Part shown: piece after piece, positions 18,315-26,481 of the stretch
How the letters are laid out: every line of letters starts with the position of its first letter
Numbering within the stretch: the first letter of the stretch is position 1
Assembly (NCBI GenBank): GCA_022822405.1
Contig: JAJEBT010000119.1
Location: 1-50,486, forward strand
DNA length: 50,486 bases
Source: Alphaproteobacteria bacterium
Lineage (GTDB): Bacteria > Pseudomonadota > Alphaproteobacteria > MPNO01 > UBA830
Direction of reading: 5' to 3'
Program-made: the position numbers and the translations under genes
Notes under the pieces: generated by a model
The model's database searches: none
What the model saw: the letters and a program-made list of their open reading frames with translations, nothing else
Told to the model about the DNA's origin: nothing

Positions 18315-19072
18315 GCCGGCGGCTGTCAGTTGGAGCGCTGATCGCCATGCTGGCGCCGCTCGTATTGTCATGGGCCGCGGCCGTTCCGGGACATGCGCAG
18401 GTGGTGGTCGCTGATCTTTCAAGCCGGCAGATCGCGATCACCACCGGCTTTACCGGCGCCGAACTCCTGCTCTTTGGCACTACGGACGGTTATGGCGATG
18501 TCGTGGTCACGGTGCGCGGCCCGGTCCGCAGCGAGGTGGTGCGCCGTAAGCAGCGGGTAGCGGGGATCTGGGTCAACGGAGCCTCGGTGACGTTCGACGG
18601 AACGCCGGCCTACTACCGCGTCGCCGCATCGCGGAAGCTGGACGAGATCGCGCCGCCCGGGCTCCTGCGGGAGTTCCGGATCGGCACCGAGACGCTCGAC
18701 ATCACGACATCCTCTGCGCGCCGACCGGGCGAGGTTGCCGAGTTCCGATCTGCGCTGTTCCGCAACAAGCGCAAGCAGGGTCTCTATGGGGAGGCCGTTT
18801 CCGACATAGAAATCAAGGGCGGACGCCTGTTCCGGACGACGATTCCGTTTCCGACCAACGTGCCGACCGGTGGATATGTCGCAACGATCTTCCTGTTCCA
18901 CGAGGGGCGGATGATCCGTCGCGAAGAGGCTCCGTTCACGGTGTCCAAGGTCGGGACCGGGGCCGAGTTGTTCTCGTTCGCGCATGAACAGGCAGCGCTC
19001 TACGGCTTGACGGCCATCATTATTGCGTTGGTGGCCGGATGGGCTGCTGGCGTGGCGTTCAGGAGAAGTTGA
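18311..19072 (+). CDS. TIGR02186 family membrane-anchored protein
   Basis: A 253-residue protein of unknown function, begun by TTG at 18311 that overlaps the permease stop (TTGA). It has an N-terminal signal peptide ending near GHAQ (about residue 30), a beta-rich periplasmic domain with LLLFGTTDGYGDVVVTVRGP and a C-terminal membrane helix (about 230-248) with basic tail. The pattern matches TIGR02186 proteins that accompany TauE/SafE permeases. It may present a substrate to, or regulate, the permease; this is inferred only from gene pairing. Confidence 0.8.
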   Translation: MSRRLSVGALIAMLAPLVLSWAAAVPGHAQVVVADLSSRQIAITTGFTGAELLLFGTTDGYGDVVVTVRGPVRSEVVRRKQRVAGIWVNGASVTFDGTPAYYRVAASRKLDEIAPPGLLREFRIGTETLDITTSSARRPGEVAEFRSALFRNKRKQGLYGEAVSDIEIKGGRLFRTTIPFPTNVPTGGYVATIFLFHEGRMIRREEAPFTVSKVGTGAELFSFAHEQAALYGLTAIIIALVAGWAAGVAFRRS

Positions 19073-19073
19073 T

Positions 19074-19604
19074 ATGAGCAGTGAAAGTCCGGTGCCGCCG
19101 GACAGGGCGCCGAAGGAAGTCGGCAGGGAAGTGATCCGGCCCGACGACCGAGTCTACCTCTGCGTGGTCGATTCGACGGAGGAGTGTCACAAGGCGATTT
19201 ATTTTTCGGTGCGGCGCTGTGTGCGCGCAGGCGGAACACTCGCGCTGCTCTACTGCATGGAACCGGCCGAGTTCCAGCACTGGATGTCGGTCGAGGAAAA
19301 GATGCGCGAAGAGGCGCGCGAGGAGGCCGAGGGCTTCCTGCAGCAATACGCCCTGCGGGTTCAGGAGTGGTCAGGACGCACGCCGGTCCTCTATGTGCGC
19401 GAAGGCAAGCCGGCGGAGGTCATCGAGGAACTGATCAACGAAGAGCCTCGGATTTCGATCCTGGTTCTCGGCGCGGGCACTGACAGGAAGGGCCCGGGTC
19501 CGCTGGTTTCCTCCATCGGCGGGAAGATGTCCGGACAGTTTCCCATCCCGATCATGATCGTCCCCGGCAATCTGACGGAAGAGCAGATCGATGCGTTGAC
19601 CTGA
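19074..19604 (+). CDS. universal stress protein family protein
   Basis: A 176-residue cytoplasmic protein with one UspA domain: strand VYLCVVDSTEECHKAIYFSVRRC at the start, a central helix rich in Glu/Arg, and SILVLGAGTDRKGPGPLVSS with the ligand-loop Gly residues near the end. The ATG at 19074 starts 1 nt after the TIGR02186 stop, and AGGAGAAG lies 6-13 nt upstream. Together with the two preceding genes it forms a tight three-gene unit. Nucleotide binding is plausible; the physiological role is not known. Confidence 0.83.
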   Translation: MSSESPVPPDRAPKEVGREVIRPDDRVYLCVVDSTEECHKAIYFSVRRCVRAGGTLALLYCMEPAEFQHWMSVEEKMREEAREEAEGFLQQYALRVQEWSGRTPVLYVREGKPAEVIEELINEEPRISILVLGAGTDRKGPGPLVSSIGGKMSGQFPIPIMIVPGNLTEEQIDALT

Positions 19605-19853
19605 ACCGGTTCCGGTACCCGCCGCGCCGGTTCGCCATGCCAGACGACAGCTTGCGGGCGGGCAACGGTATCCATCAGCCATCGGAGGGTCTTGCAGGAC
19701 TGTGAAAATGATAGTGGCTCTCTCGCAGAGACACTGACAACCCCTTGATCCTTACCTGGTGTGTTCTATGTCCTGTCGAGCAGGCCACTTCGCTCTCGCC
19801 TTCAGGCGCAATTTTTCCAGAATCTCATCTGAATGAGGAAGGAATTCGAGCTC

Positions 19854-20603
19854 ATGCGCACCATGTACTTGGCAGCCTTGGCAGCAGCCTTCACCGTTGT
19901 GATACCGTTTGCGGGCGGATCCGCGCAGACCGGGACCGGGACCACGCCTGAAAGAAGCGCCATCGAGCAGATTGTCAGGGAGTACCTGCTCCGGAATCCG
20001 GAGATCATCCAGGAGGCTCTGGCTGCGTTGCAGGCAAGACAGGAAGCCGCACTCAAACAGCGCACGAGATCTGCGATCATCGAGCATGGCGAGGCGCTGC
20101 GCCGCCACCCGGCATCACCGGTCTCAGGGAATCCGCGCGGAGATGTCACGGTCGTCGAGTTCTTCGACTACCAGTGTGGCTACTGCAAGCGTTCGCTCAA
20201 GGTGGTTCTGGATTTGCTGAAGACGGACAGGCAGGTGCGAATCGTGTGGAAGGAGTTTCCGATTCTCGGGCCTGTATCGGGATTTGCCGCCCGTGCGGCA
20301 ATGGCCGCGAAACAACAGGACAAGTACCTGCGCTTCCATGTTGGCGTCATGAGCCTGCGCGGAAGACTGACCGAAGCGGCGGTCATGGGCGTTGCCAAGG
20401 ATATCGGCCTGGATGTTGCGCGCCTCCGCCGGGACATGGAAGATCCGGCGATAGACTCCTATCTGGAGGAGACGGCGAATCTGGCGCGCGCCATCGGTGT
20501 TCGTGGCACCCCGGCATTCGTCATCGGAGAGACCCTGGTGCCGGGAGCTGTGGATGGGGCCAGCCTCAGGAAAATCATCGCCGAAGCGCGGTCTGGCGGC
20601 TGA
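19854..20603 (+). CDS. DsbA family thiol-disulfide protein (ScsC/Com1-like)
   Basis: A periplasmic thioredoxin-fold protein, 249 residues. A signal peptide (to about residue 25) is followed by a helical segment with VREYLLRNPEIIQEALAALQ, like the oligomerising arm of ScsC/Com1 proteins, then the DsbA domain with active-site CGYC (108-111) in VEFFDYQCGYC and the cis-Pro loop RGTPAF. It should oxidise or isomerise disulfides in exported proteins. GAGGAAGGA at 19834-19842 serves the ATG at 19854 and overlaps the upstream ATG at 19833, so the later start is chosen. It has its own 249-nt upstream region, where TTGATC-16-TATGTC (19745-19772) is a weak promoter candidate. Confidence 0.88.
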   Translation: MRTMYLAALAAAFTVVIPFAGGSAQTGTGTTPERSAIEQIVREYLLRNPEIIQEALAALQARQEAALKQRTRSAIIEHGEALRRHPASPVSGNPRGDVTVVEFFDYQCGYCKRSLKVVLDLLKTDRQVRIVWKEFPILGPVSGFAARAAMAAKQQDKYLRFHVGVMSLRGRLTEAAVMGVAKDIGLDVARLRRDMEDPAIDSYLEETANLARAIGVRGTPAFVIGETLVPGAVDGASLRKIIAEARSGG

Positions 20604-20785
20604 TATCCGCAGCAATCAGTGTGCGCGGCTGTCGAGAGCTGCGCCGTTGGCCTTCGGCATGCCGCTGGGTTTCGCCGCTGTCGACAAATGCCGGAGCCGG
20701 GGCAGGCTTTCCGAAGGCAGCGGGTGATAGCCTGGCCCTGGACATGGACCGGAACATCAACCCTGCACCCACCTTTGCCAGCGGC

Positions 20786-20813
20786 TTGATTCAGGCCTTA
20801 AGTTCGCTATACT
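20786..20813 (+). promoter_or_regulatory. sigma-70 type promoter for the Bax-like gene
   Basis: TTGATT at 20786-20791 and TATACT at 20808-20813 are separated by 16 nt, five of six matches in the -10 box and four of six in the -35 box. The predicted start is near 20820, giving an unusually long 5' leader of about 168 nt. Confidence 0.6.
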
Positions 20814-20962
20814 GATAGCCAAGAGGTCCAAAGCGGGCTGTTTTGGCGCAGTTCGGCGGCGGCGTGAGGTGCATGGAGGTGTCTCCTGCACTGCCGTTCC
20901 GACGGCGATTGAAGCAGTATCAGGCCATGGCGCCGGGTGCAGACTTGGCGCCCAACCAATGA

Positions 20963-20980
20963 GACGCCGTACAAGGCGTC
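20963..20980 (+). promoter_or_regulatory. hairpin next to the start codon of the Bax-like gene
   Basis: GACGCC (20963-20968) and GGCGTC (20975-20980) form a perfect 6-bp stem with a 6-nt loop, ending 7 nt before the ATG at 20988. It occupies the place where a ribosome site should lie, and no clear Shine-Dalgarno motif is present. A role in limiting translation is inferred. Confidence 0.5.
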
Positions 20981-20987
20981 CGGATAG

Positions 20988-21971
20988 ATGATGGGATCCT
21001 TTATTTCCTCTCTTCAGCCCTTGTGGCTGAGGGCGCTGAGTGCTGTGCAGAAAGCGCCGCTTGCGGGTGCCACGGTCGCGTTCGCCCTGAGTGCGTCCGC
21101 TCCGGCTGTCGCGGGTGACGGGGCGGTGACGGACAAGCCCGTCGAAACCGTGGCTCCGGATCCGGGAGACGAGCGGCGTCTGGTAGGGTACATGGCGAGC
21201 TCTCGCGACGACGCTCCGCCGCTTTTCGAACGGACCGGAAACCGGCTCGAAGAGATACGGGCCACCGGCCAGGTGCGTCGCGTTTTCCTCGCGAGCCTAC
21301 CGTCAGGCTTCAGCGAAATATCCGTTCCGGCCAAGCGCAAGGCGGCGTTCATCAGCCTGGTCCTGCCGCTCATCCTGCATGTCAACGAAACCATCGCTGC
21401 AGTTCGCGAGCAGTTGATCAGCCTGCGCGACCGCGAAGCTGCCGGCGTCGCGTTGTCCGATGACGAACGGCTCTGGCTTGCGTCAGTCGCCGAGTGGTAC
21501 GGCTTCGAACGGGTGGAATACGGGGAACTGCTCAAGTGCGTGGACATCATTCTGCCGTCTCTTGCCATTGCCCAGGCGGCAGAGGAGAGCGGCTGGGGCA
21601 CTTCGAGGTTTGCCCGGGCCGGCAATGCGCTGTTCGGTCAGCGCACCTACAAACCAGGCGCACACGACATGGTGCCCCGGAAACGCGGGAACGACTCAAT
21701 TTTCAGGGTCAGATCGTACAACAACCTGCTGAACAGCGTGTTCAGCTATGCCCACAATCTCAACAGCCATGAAGCCTACAGCGCCTTCCGTGACGCACGG
21801 GCGCGGATGCGCCATGCTGGCAGGATGGACGGCAATGCTCTCGTCGGCACGCTCTCGCGCTATTCGGAGCGAGGCGAGGCCTATATCGAGACGCTTCGCC
21901 GGATAATGCGCACGAACGACCTCAGCCTGTTCGATCGTGCCCGTTTCGTTGACGGGGACGATCAGACGTGA
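20988..21971 (+). CDS. Bax-like glucosaminidase-domain protein
   Basis: A 327-residue exported protein related to E. coli Bax, with a mannosyl-glycoprotein endo-beta-N-acetylglucosaminidase (GH73-like) domain. The N-terminal hydrophobic segment (about residues 26-43) is a signal or anchor; the catalytic region is SLAIAQAAEESGWGTSRFA (family Glu in AAEES) followed by GNALFGQRTY and YNNLLNSVFSYAHNLNSH. It probably cleaves peptidoglycan glycan chains in the periplasm. The product ends 5 nt from the end of the convergent deacetylase gene. Two ATGs (20988, 20991) are possible. Confidence 0.85.
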   Translation: MMGSFISSLQPLWLRALSAVQKAPLAGATVAFALSASAPAVAGDGAVTDKPVETVAPDPGDERRLVGYMASSRDDAPPLFERTGNRLEEIRATGQVRRVFLASLPSGFSEISVPAKRKAAFISLVLPLILHVNETIAAVREQLISLRDREAAGVALSDDERLWLASVAEWYGFERVEYGELLKCVDIILPSLAIAQAAEESGWGTSRFARAGNALFGQRTYKPGAHDMVPRKRGNDSIFRVRSYNNLLNSVFSYAHNLNSHEAYSAFRDARARMRHAGRMDGNALVGTLSRYSERGEAYIETLRRIMRTNDLSLFDRARFVDGDDQT

Positions 21972-21975
21972 CGAT

Positions 21976-23292
21976 TCAGGGGTTCGGCAGGTAGAACTGT
22001 TTGCCGAACCAGCGCCATCTTCCGTTTGGTGCCGGCATCGTGCAGTTGATTCGTGAGCGCCCTTCGGGCAACGCCGCTGCAAATCTTATTTCGACTCTCG
22101 GCCCCAGCAACTCCAGCGTCAGCTCTCCTCCGGAATTGCCGTAGCAGCGCAGTCGGCCCAGCTGGCGGGTCAGCTCATTGGCGACCGTGAAACCGACGGC
22201 GGGTGGGTTAGCGGCAGGGGAAATCAGGGGATCCACAGGCACGAAATCGCGAACGCGCAATGGCAGGGCGTTGGCAACTATCCTCAGGCGCTCGATATCG
22301 CCGAAGATTTCGTTCATCGCGAAACGCGGCAGGTAGAACATGTCCGAGCCGGAATGGACTATTCCCGAATGCTGTCCGAATCCGGCCCGGAATCCGGCGT
22401 CGATCACGACCGTCCGTACCGCGAGGCTGTACTGCCCGAACGGGTAGGCGATGATATCGGGAACCACGCCCAGATTCTCAAGAAAGCTCCGGTTCGAAGC
22501 TTCGAGTTCCTGCCTGTTTTTCTCGGCGCTGGCCACCGGCATGTCGAGATGAGTGTGGGTCTGGCTCCCGATCGTGACGCCGGCCCGATGCAGTTGCCGG
22601 ATCTGGTCCCAACTCATGTAGTTTGGCCGGTTGACGTCCACGGCCTGGGTTGCCACGAACAGCGTGAACGGCAGCCCGGCGGCGCGCAGGCGCGGCCAGG
22701 CCTCGGTGTAGACCGAGAGAAAGGCGTCGTCGATCGTAATGGCCAGGCTCCGGTCTGGCAGCGCCTTGCCGTTCTGCAGGCTATCGACGATATGGGGGAG
22801 CGGCAGGACGTTGTACCGAGGATCGGACAGCTCACTGACGTGGGCCTCGAACTGTTCCAGCCTGATGTTGGTCGAGCGGTACTTCTCTTCTCCGAACCGG
22901 TGATAGATTATCACCGAAGCCGAATCGGCAGCGGTTGACGGTTGTGGTGAAACGATAGTCGCGCTGACTGCGAGAACCAGAAGCGCCACAAGGCATCTTG
23001 CCCGGGTGTTCGCGAAAAACCTTCCGACAGAACGACGGATGCCCCACTTGCCGTCGATCTCCGGCGCTGTCGCCAAGGTGCGGTGGCGCTCGGGCAGGGT
23101 GTCGCTGCCGCACTGTGTCATGCCGATTGCCGTGGAACGCCGTGCCGGCACTTCGAACCCTGCCACGGTCCATCGTTCGGACTCTTGTCGGAAGCGTTCC
23201 GGTCCGGATTTGTCATCGAGAGGACGAGGATCTCCGAATTCGGCCGTCGGGGCGGTGGTGCGGCAGGTTTCGCGGGACCGGGGATCGGACAT
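21976..23292 (-). CDS. polysaccharide deacetylase (NodB-like) family protein
   Basis: An exported NodB-homology protein, 438 residues from the ATG at 23292. NodB motif 1 is LAITIDDAF and motif 3 is IIAYPFGQYS. Motif 2 reads IGSQTHTHLDMP, with Gln where the first metal His usually lies. A hydrophobic segment at about residues 98-118 (CLVALLVLAVSATIV) is the signal or anchor, so the chosen start leaves a long polar N-terminal tail; an ATG at 23121 would shorten it to 381 residues. The start at 23292 is supported by the promoter at 23337-23363. A C-terminal beta-rich domain follows the catalytic part. Substrate is unknown; peptidoglycan or surface glycan is likely. Confidence 0.8.
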   Translation of the reverse strand: MSDPRSRETCRTTAPTAEFGDPRPLDDKSGPERFRQESERWTVAGFEVPARRSTAIGMTQCGSDTLPERHRTLATAPEIDGKWGIRRSVGRFFANTRARCLVALLVLAVSATIVSPQPSTAADSASVIIYHRFGEEKYRSTNIRLEQFEAHVSELSDPRYNVLPLPHIVDSLQNGKALPDRSLAITIDDAFLSVYTEAWPRLRAAGLPFTLFVATQAVDVNRPNYMSWDQIRQLHRAGVTIGSQTHTHLDMPVASAEKNRQELEASNRSFLENLGVVPDIIAYPFGQYSLAVRTVVIDAGFRAGFGQHSGIVHSGSDMFYLPRFAMNEIFGDIERLRIVANALPLRVRDFVPVDPLISPAANPPAVGFTVANELTRQLGRLRCYGNSGGELTLELLGPRVEIRFAAALPEGRSRINCTMPAPNGRWRWFGKQFYLPNP

Positions 23293-23690
23293 GTTCTTTG
23301 CTCTGTTTTTTTGTCTGTCCTCGTTCGCGGGGCCCAATTATAGCGCATTTGCCCAAATTTCAAGCGGGCAGATCATGTTCACGCATGGTCACTTCCCTGA
23401 AGACGGTTAGATGCTGCTTCCACAGGCCTGATTGCGGTGTATGGCCGTGCGCCCGACGGTGCGCTTCTTCGTATTGGCACACCGTTTTTGCTGCGCATTG
23501 TCGGCCCCCAGGAGCGTCTCTTGCCAAGGCGCTGGGATCCCGGCTGGCGACGGGGCTTTTCAGAGACTGGGATTGTCCCTATACCGTTCTGACAGATGAT
23601 CCCCTCGCTGCCTGTCGCGGAGTTCCCGTGCAAGGCTTCTACGGACCGGACGCGGCGATCCGGAACGGTCGCCGGGAGGATCGACGTTCC
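23293..23690. other. divergent intergenic region between deacetylase and tsaB
   Basis: About 400 nt between divergent genes. It contains the deacetylase promoter at 23337-23363. A plus-strand frame stays open from 22998 into tsaB, but its upstream part is antisense to the deacetylase and matches no family I know, so I do not call it coding. GGGAGGA just before 23691 serves tsaB. Confidence 0.5.
23337..23363 (-). promoter_or_regulatory. sigma-70 type promoter for the NodB-like deacetylase
   Basis: On the minus strand, TTGAAA (23363-23358) is followed by a perfect TATAAT (23342-23337) after a 15-nt spacer, slightly short. The predicted start near 23330 gives a leader of about 38 nt to the ATG at 23292 and rules out the TTG at 23337 as a start. 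Confidence 0.6.
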
Positions 23691-24383
23691 ATGACGCTGA
23701 CACTGGCTTTCGACACCAGCGCTGACAGTTGTTCAGTCGCTCTCCTGGGCGGCGACGGTGTTCTCGCCGCCGAAGACAGGTTGATGACGCGTGGCCATAC
23801 GGAAGCGCTCGTGCCGATGGTAATGCGAGTGATGGAAACCGCCGGTAAACGGATCGCGGACCTCGATACCGTCGGCGTGACCGTCGGCCCCGGCTCCTTT
23901 ACGGGTATTCGCACGGGTATTGCCGCGGCTCGGGGCTTCGCGCTCGCCTCGCGTGCAGAGGCGGTTGGCGTCTCTACCCTCGAAGCGGTGGCCTACGGCG
24001 CGTTGGCGTCGGCTTCGGGCCGGAGTCCGGTCATGTGCATTCTCGATACGCGGCGTGCTGCCTATTTCGTTCAGGACTACGATGCCGACCGCATGCCGCT
24101 GTCCGCTCCGGCTATCCTTGAGAGTGACGCAATAGGGAAAAGGCTCGAAGGTCGGAACTGTCTCCTTGCCGGCAACGGGGTGGCACGCTTTGCTGCTGGC
24201 TGGCATACGGAATCCGGTGACATCCGACGCGTGGCTGGCGGCCAGCTTCCGTGTGCGGCAGATGTAGGGCGGCTGGCCGATCTCGCGCGATGCGGGCAAC
24301 GAACGCAGGGAGGCGGTCTCGTACCCCTCTATCTGCAGGCGCCTCATACGACGGAGCCGAAGCAGCCAGGAGGACAGCAGTGA
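23691..24383 (+). CDS. tsaB: tRNA N6-threonylcarbamoyladenosine biosynthesis protein TsaB
   Basis: A 230-residue ASKHA-fold protein, partner of TsaD and TsaE in making the t6A37 modification of ANN-decoding tRNAs. The start LAFDTSADSCSVALL, the RGHTEALVPM segment and VGPGSFTGIRTGIAAARGFAL are the family hallmarks. GGGAGGA precedes the ATG. The stop overlaps the next gene's GTG start by 4 nt; the tsaB-rimI pair is a widely conserved arrangement. Confidence 0.93.
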   Translation: MTLTLAFDTSADSCSVALLGGDGVLAAEDRLMTRGHTEALVPMVMRVMETAGKRIADLDTVGVTVGPGSFTGIRTGIAAARGFALASRAEAVGVSTLEAVAYGALASASGRSPVMCILDTRRAAYFVQDYDADRMPLSAPAILESDAIGKRLEGRNCLLAGNGVARFAAGWHTESGDIRRVAGGQLPCAADVGRLADLARCGQRTQGGGLVPLYLQAPHTTEPKQPGGQQ

Positions 24384-24895
24384 CCGGCCACACGCTTGCG
24401 CTGGTTCGGGACGGCGATGTCGGTGAAATGGCCCGCATCCATGCCTTGTCCTTTGACGACGCCTGGAACGGAATCATGTTGCGCAGGATTCTGGCGATGC
24501 CGGGAGCGAGTGGCATTTCCGCGAAGTCGGATCTCCGGTGGACGCTTTCCGGTTTTGCGCTTTTCCGCATCGCGGCCGATGAGTGTGAACTTCTTACCCT
24601 CGCCGTTGCGCCTGAAAGGCGCGGTTCCGGCGTCGGTTCGCTCCTTCTCGAAGGCACCATGGCCCGCGCCCACCGGTCCGGTGCGAGTTCGCTTTTCCTC
24701 GAAGTTGCGGAGGACAACGGCGCTGCCCGCAGGCTCTATGACCGCCGGGGCTTCCGGCCGGTCGGCCGGCGCCCTGGCTACTACTCCCGTCCGAGCGGAT
24801 CGCCGGTCGACGCTGTCACCATGTCCGTCGATCTTGACACTGCCGGGCCGTGGGAGCCGGCGTCGCCGGAGACCGCGGCCGTCGGCCGCGATTGA
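24380..24895 (+). CDS. rimI: ribosomal protein S18-alanine N-acetyltransferase-like GNAT protein
   Basis: A 171-residue GNAT acetyltransferase, begun by GTG at 24380 within GTGA of the tsaB stop, with AGGAGGA just upstream. The acetyl-CoA loop is VAPERRGSGVGSLLLE and the C-terminal part reads VAEDNGAARRLYDRRGFRPVGRRPGYY, the typical RimI ending. Position next to tsaB supports the RimI call, that is N-terminal acetylation of ribosomal protein S18. The last 25 residues are an extension beyond the core. Confidence 0.88.
   Translation: MTGHTLALVRDGDVGEMARIHALSFDDAWNGIMLRRILAMPGASGISAKSDLRWTLSGFALFRIAADECELLTLAVAPERRGSGVGSLLLEGTMARAHRSGASSLFLEVAEDNGAARRLYDRRGFRPVGRRPGYYSRPSGSPVDAVTMSVDLDTAGPWEPASPETAAVGRD
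24874..24890. terminator. hairpin at the rimI/ctaE convergent junction
   Basis: CGCGGCC (24874-24880) and GGCCGCG (24884-24890) form a perfect 7-bp stem with a 3-nt loop, inside the last codons of rimI and 13 nt beyond the ctaE stop on the other strand. It could slow or end transcription from both sides, but neither side has a T-run. Confidence 0.45.
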
Positions 24896-24902
24896 CGAGG
24901 CC

Positions 24903-25733
24903 CTACTGGCCCCACCAGTAGATGCAGCAGAACAGGAACAGCCACACGACGTCGACGAAGTGCCAGTACCAGGCAGCGGCCTCGAACCCGAAGTGATGGT
25001 CCGGCGTGAAATGCCCGGCACGGGCACGGAAAAAGCAGACGATCAGGAAAATCGTCCCCACCAGCACATGGAAACCGTGGAACCCTGTCGCCATGAAGAA
25101 GGTTGATGGGTAGATGCCCTCGCTGAACCCGAATGCCGCGTGGCCGTATTCGTAGGCCTGGACACAGGTGAAGCAGATGCCGAGAAAGATCGTCAGCCCG
25201 AGACCCTGTATCAGATGCTTGCGGTTGCCCTCGCGCAGCGCGTGGTGCGCCCATGTGACGGTCACCCCCGACATGAGCAGGATCAGGGTGTTCAGGAACG
25301 GCAGGTCCCAGGGATCGAAGGTCTGAACTCCCGGCGGCGGCCACACGCCTTCGATCTGCGGCGTCGGGAACAGCGCGGCGTTGAAATACGCCCAGAACCA
25401 GGCGACGAAAAACATGACCTCGGAGGCGATGAACAGCGCCATGCCGTAGCGCATCCCGACCTGCACGACAGGATTGTGGAAGCCCTTGAACTCGGCTTCC
25501 TGGATCACGTCCCAGAACCAGCCCGCCATCGTCGCGAGGATGCCGACGAACCCGAGGATCATCACCCACGCGATGTCCTCGTGCATGTACAGCACCGCGC
25601 CGACGGTCAGGACGAATGCCGAAACCGCGCCGATCGCAGGCCACGGGCTCGGATCCACCAGATGGTAGGGATGTTTGTGGCCGTGATAGTCGTACTGTGC
25701 GGCGCCTGCGCCTGTATCCCCTTGCGGACTCAT
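24903..25733 (-). CDS. ctaE: cytochrome c oxidase subunit III
   Basis: Subunit III of the aa3-type oxidase, 276 residues with seven predicted helices. Family features are YHLVDPSPWP near the start, SEVMFFVAWFWAYF, the TWAHHALREGNRK region, TGFHGFHVLVGTIFL and the closing WHFVDVVWLFLFCCIYWWGQ. It stabilises the catalytic subunit and its proton uptake in the inner membrane. It is the last gene of the minus-strand cox operon, 18 nt after ctaG. Confidence 0.97.
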   Translation of the reverse strand: MSPQGDTGAGAAQYDYHGHKHPYHLVDPSPWPAIGAVSAFVLTVGAVLYMHEDIAWVMILGFVGILATMAGWFWDVIQEAEFKGFHNPVVQVGMRYGMALFIASEVMFFVAWFWAYFNAALFPTPQIEGVWPPPGVQTFDPWDLPFLNTLILLMSGVTVTWAHHALREGNRKHLIQGLGLTIFLGICFTCVQAYEYGHAAFGFSEGIYPSTFFMATGFHGFHVLVGTIFLIVCFFRARAGHFTPDHHFGFEAAAWYWHFVDVVWLFLFCCIYWWGQ

Positions 25734-25751
25734 GTGCTCTTGCTCCGTTGT

Positions 25752-26345
25752 CTAGCTGTCGCGCGCGGCCGGGCCCCCGGCGGCGCCCGCCGTGCGGCTG
25801 TCGTCGGGTTCGCGCTCGGTTTCGAAGAAGGTGTACGACAGCGTGATGGTGGTCACGTCGTCGAGATTGGGATCGTCGGCTATCGCGGGATCGACAAAGA
25901 AGGTGACCGGCATGTCGGCGGACGCCCCGGGCGCGAGCGTCTGCTCGGTGAAGCAGAAGCAGTCGATCTTGCTGAAATACTGGCCAGCCTTCAGCGGTGT
26001 CACGTTGAAGGTTGCGGTTCCTGTGACGGCGCGGTCCGACAGGTTGCGGGCGCGATAGAAGGCCAATGCCTGCTCGCCGACGCGGATGCTGATCTTGCGT
26101 CGTACAGGGGTGAACTCCCAGGGCAGGGCGGGACCGGTATCGGCGTTGAAGCGCACCGTCATGCGCCTTTCCAGCACCGTCGCGGGCGCGGTCTCGGCGA
26201 CCTGCGGCGTCCCGCCATAGCCCGTCACCTGGCAGAAGATCCGGTAAAGCGGCACGGCGGCGAACGCGGCGCCGACCATCAGCGCGGCAAAGCAGAACGC
26301 CGTGACGGCGATGCGGCGGTTGCGGGCAGCGAGCGGGGCAGCCAT
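25752..26345 (-). CDS. ctaG: cytochrome c oxidase assembly protein CtaG/Cox11
   Basis: Copper chaperone that delivers the CuB ion to subunit I; 197 residues. One N-terminal membrane helix (about 11-31) anchors an immunoglobulin-like periplasmic domain with the Cu-binding CFCF at 129-132 in YFSKIDCFCFTEQ and the conserved Cys38 in YRIFCQVTGYGG. The ATG at 26345 has GGGAGG just upstream and is used instead of an upstream in-frame codon. It begins 1 nt after the small CoxF-like gene. Confidence 0.95.
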   Translation of the reverse strand: MAAPLAARNRRIAVTAFCFAALMVGAAFAAVPLYRIFCQVTGYGGTPQVAETAPATVLERRMTVRFNADTGPALPWEFTPVRRKISIRVGEQALAFYRARNLSDRAVTGTATFNVTPLKAGQYFSKIDCFCFTEQTLAPGASADMPVTFFVDPAIADDPNLDDVTTITLSYTFFETEREPDDSRTAGAAGGPAARDS

Positions 26346-26346
26346 G

Positions 26347-26478
26347 TCAGCCTCCCGCGCCGCCGGACATGCGGACGATGGACATGACGTAGAAGAGGAA
26401 GGCGAGCGCAAAGATCACGGCCGCAATCGCGATGTTGCGGCTGCGGCGCCGACGGTGCATCTCGGAGAGCCGGCGCAT
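26347..26478 (-). CDS. small CoxF-like membrane protein of the cox operon
   Basis: A 43-residue gene fitted exactly between ctaB and ctaG: its ATG is 3 nt after the ctaB stop and its TGA is 1 nt before the ctaG ATG. The product has a very basic start (RRLSEMHRRRRSRN), one membrane helix (IAIAAVIFALAFLFYVMSIV) and a short RMSGG tail. Similar short proteins sit in this slot in many alphaproteobacterial cox operons and are sometimes called CoxF. Function is not established; a role in oxidase assembly is inferred from place. Its end overlaps the ribosome site used by ctaG. Confidence 0.8.
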   Translation of the reverse strand: MRRLSEMHRRRRSRNIAIAAVIFALAFLFYVMSIVRMSGGAGG

Positions 26479-26481
26479 CGC

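Larger units (their letters stand above)
20604..20987. other. intergenic leader region upstream of the Bax-like gene
   Basis: This 384-nt stretch has no recognised protein gene. It contains a good promoter at 20786-20813 and a hairpin at 20963-20980. The approximately 168 nt from the predicted transcription start to the ATG could be a regulatory leader. Nothing recognisable lies in 20604-20780. Confidence 0.5.

Noticed and set aside
22998..23690. Extension of tsaB upstream by 231 codons in the same open frame
   Set aside because: The upstream part is antisense to the deacetylase and the ATG at 23691 has a strong ribosome site and the family N-terminus.
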